Below are positions 62,841 through 64,000 of a stretch of DNA of 64,000 bases, piece after piece. The notes beneath the pieces are model-generated. The model saw only the letters and a program-made list of their open reading frames with translations, ran no database searches and was not told where the DNA came from. Made by a program: the position numbers and the translations under genes. The first letter of the stretch is position 1. Each line of letters begins with the position of its first letter. The stretch is from Natronosalvus amylolyticus (GTDB taxonomy: Archaea; Halobacteriota; Halobacteria; Halobacteriales; Natrialbaceae): contig NZ_CP101156.1 in assembly GCF_024298845.1 (NCBI RefSeq), positions 930,001 through 994,000 of the forward strand. The letters are read 5' to 3'.

Positions 62841-63362
62841 CTATTTCGTGTGCTCCAGGATTTGAAGAAGGCGAAAACCCAGTTCACCGAACTGCTTCTT
62901 GGTTGAACTCGCTTTAACCTGAAGCGTGTCAATCCTATTCGAGTAATCCTCATTGATCACTAATTCCAACTCCATGTTGTCTATTCCCTCAAACACGGTA
63001 TCCAGCTCTGGGAGGCGTTTTTCCAACCCAAACGGGACTACAGGGCTCCATAGTTGGAATTTGTAGGTGTCCGCAGAATCGAATATTTCAGTGATATAGT
63101 CCCGGTCATTTCTGAATTTCTTCCTCAGATTATCGTAGCTCTCCTGGTAGGTACCGTATCGAAGGCCTCCTAAATGGGTTGTGACTTCGCAAATGTAGAC
63201 CTCCTGATCACCGTCTTCGGTATCTGTTACTCCTATTACATCGATCTCCAACTGGTCTCCTTGTCTAGATGAGCGCTGATTGTACATTACCAACTCGCAC
63301 TCTTTCACGACTCTCAGGTATGCGCCGACCAGGAGTTCACCTGCTTTGGGCTGGGTTGTCAT
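62841..63362 (-). CDS. Possible PD-(D/E)xK-fold protein (173 aa)
   Basis: A soluble protein with the strand pattern of a restriction-endonuclease-like fold: GAYLRVVKECELVMYNQRSS (helix with Glu), GDQLEIDVIGVT (Asp on strand 2), VYICEVTTHLGGLRYG (Glu on strand 3, with Thr where the usual Lys would be) and a following helix. The missing lysine makes catalysis uncertain. It is convergent with the 131-aa gene (21 bp apart). Possibly an accessory or immunity-related nuclease. Confidence 0.6.
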   Translation of the reverse strand: MTTQPKAGELLVGAYLRVVKECELVMYNQRSSRQGDQLEIDVIGVTDTEDGDQEVYICEVTTHLGGLRYGTYQESYDNLRKKFRNDRDYITEIFDSADTYKFQLWSPVVPFGLEKRLPELDTVFEGIDNMELELVINEDYSNRIDTLQVKASSTKKQFGELGFRLLQILEHTK

Positions 63363-63621
63363 GAACCTACCATTAGACTACAGATTTAAAGAGATATAGA
63401 AAATGTGAATCGTAGATAGCGGAATCTACTGGAGTTCGCTTAGTGTGGTGTATTTATGGCCATATTTGCCACCCGTATACTACGCTAAACGTGGTGTGCG
63501 CCGACTCATTTCTGACCAGAACCGTATTTGCTTATCTGGATCTGCAGAATTTGGTTGAACCCCAACCTTTTCCCCTCGCTCACCCCTCCCGCGTCGGGGT
63601 TCGCGTCAGGCAAAAGCTTGA
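63363..63621. other. Intergenic stretch before the right direct repeat
   Basis: AT-rich near the start of the 173-aa gene, becoming GC-richer towards the repeat. No gene seen. Confidence 0.35.
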
Positions 63622-63967
63622 CCAAAATGCATGGTCCGAGGGTTCTCAATCATCTTCTAACCTCCATTGCGCCCGCTTCGGCTGGCGGTTCATTCGCTCA
63701 TTCGAGAGGCAGTGACAAGAAGGTTCATGCTGGCCCATACGGGCCGGTGTGGTGCTTGTCACGGATGTCAGTACAGGATTGGGTTGTCAGTAGCGCCCGC
63801 TTCTGACGACTTTGCTCGATTGTGAGCAATGCTTACCGGCCATGTGTGTCCGCTACTGGACTACAATCGCGCTTCCGTCCCTTCATCGAGTTCCTATTTA
63901 AACTCTGTTAATTCAGCCTCTAGTTTGCTTTCATCTACCTGTTCCGGTGTAGCGTCCTAAGCGCTGT
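63622..63967 (+). repeat. Right copy of the ~350-bp direct repeat
   Basis: Matches 46318-46668 in the same orientation, diverged by substitutions and small indels (from GGTCCGAGGGTTC through TCCTAAGCGCTGT). The similarity ends close to the window end. The minus strand again carries PEQVDE-x-KLEAE-x-TEFK followed by a stop in this copy. Confidence 0.8.
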
Positions 63968-64000
63968 TTGCTCGGGGGAGTCTCGCGGATCCTCGCGTCT

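Overview
The window comes from a haloarchaeon, probably of the Natrialba/Natrinema/Haloterrigena type. Predicted proteins are strongly acidic, the chromosomal backbone is GC-rich and full of CTCGAG-like hexamers, and many genes have a TATA-like box 26-30 bp before the start codon, as expected for leaderless haloarchaeal mRNAs. The gene families (TbsP, DUF309, ISH1-like elements, RCK_C pairs) also fit. No rRNA, tRNA or CRISPR array was found.

Layout. 1-7551 is a branched-chain amino-acid cluster on the + strand: leuA-family gene (5' end cut off), a short Leu/Ile/Val-rich leader ORF with two competing RNA helices, ilvB, a 19-aa micro-ORF, ilvN, ilvC, a 120-aa protein with a duplicated motif, leuC and leuD. 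Most junctions overlap by 4 or 8 nt. leuB is not behind leuD. 7.6-44.7 kb is ordinary chromosome: TbsP regulator, CHAT protease, glyA, aldo/keto reductase, TrmB regulator, M29 aminopeptidase, O-methyltransferase, prenyl synthase, DUF309, folD, PadR regulator, class III aminotransferase, histidine kinase, mutY, MetY-type enzyme, thymidine kinase, an orphan N4-cytosine methyltransferase, cupin, DUF4397 and an RCK_C protein pair. Six copies of one ~84-bp palindromic MITE-like element are scattered through it. An IS with a perfect 8-bp target duplication (18826-20767) carries about 1 kb of extra DNA with two small membrane-protein ORFs.

From about 44.67 kb the sequence changes: a 24-bp tandem repeat, tRNA-T-arm-like repeats and a tyrosine integrase mark the edge of an AT-richer island that runs to the window end. 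Two diverged ~350-bp direct repeats (46318 and 63622) bracket a 17-kb block. Inside it, on the - strand, is a seven-gene cluster: two unknown proteins, a two-helix membrane protein, a 2153-aa sacsin/HSP90-like ATPase with a C-terminal DUF3883 (PD-(D/E)xK-like) domain, an unknown protein, a possible nuclease, and a CDC48-like AAA+ ATPase. I cannot match this combination to a named system; it is the best candidate for an undescribed defence or conflict system. Beside it lie a gene broken by a second IS, an unusual array of GTAC palindromes on a 13-bp pitch, and two more unknown proteins, one PD-(D/E)xK-like.
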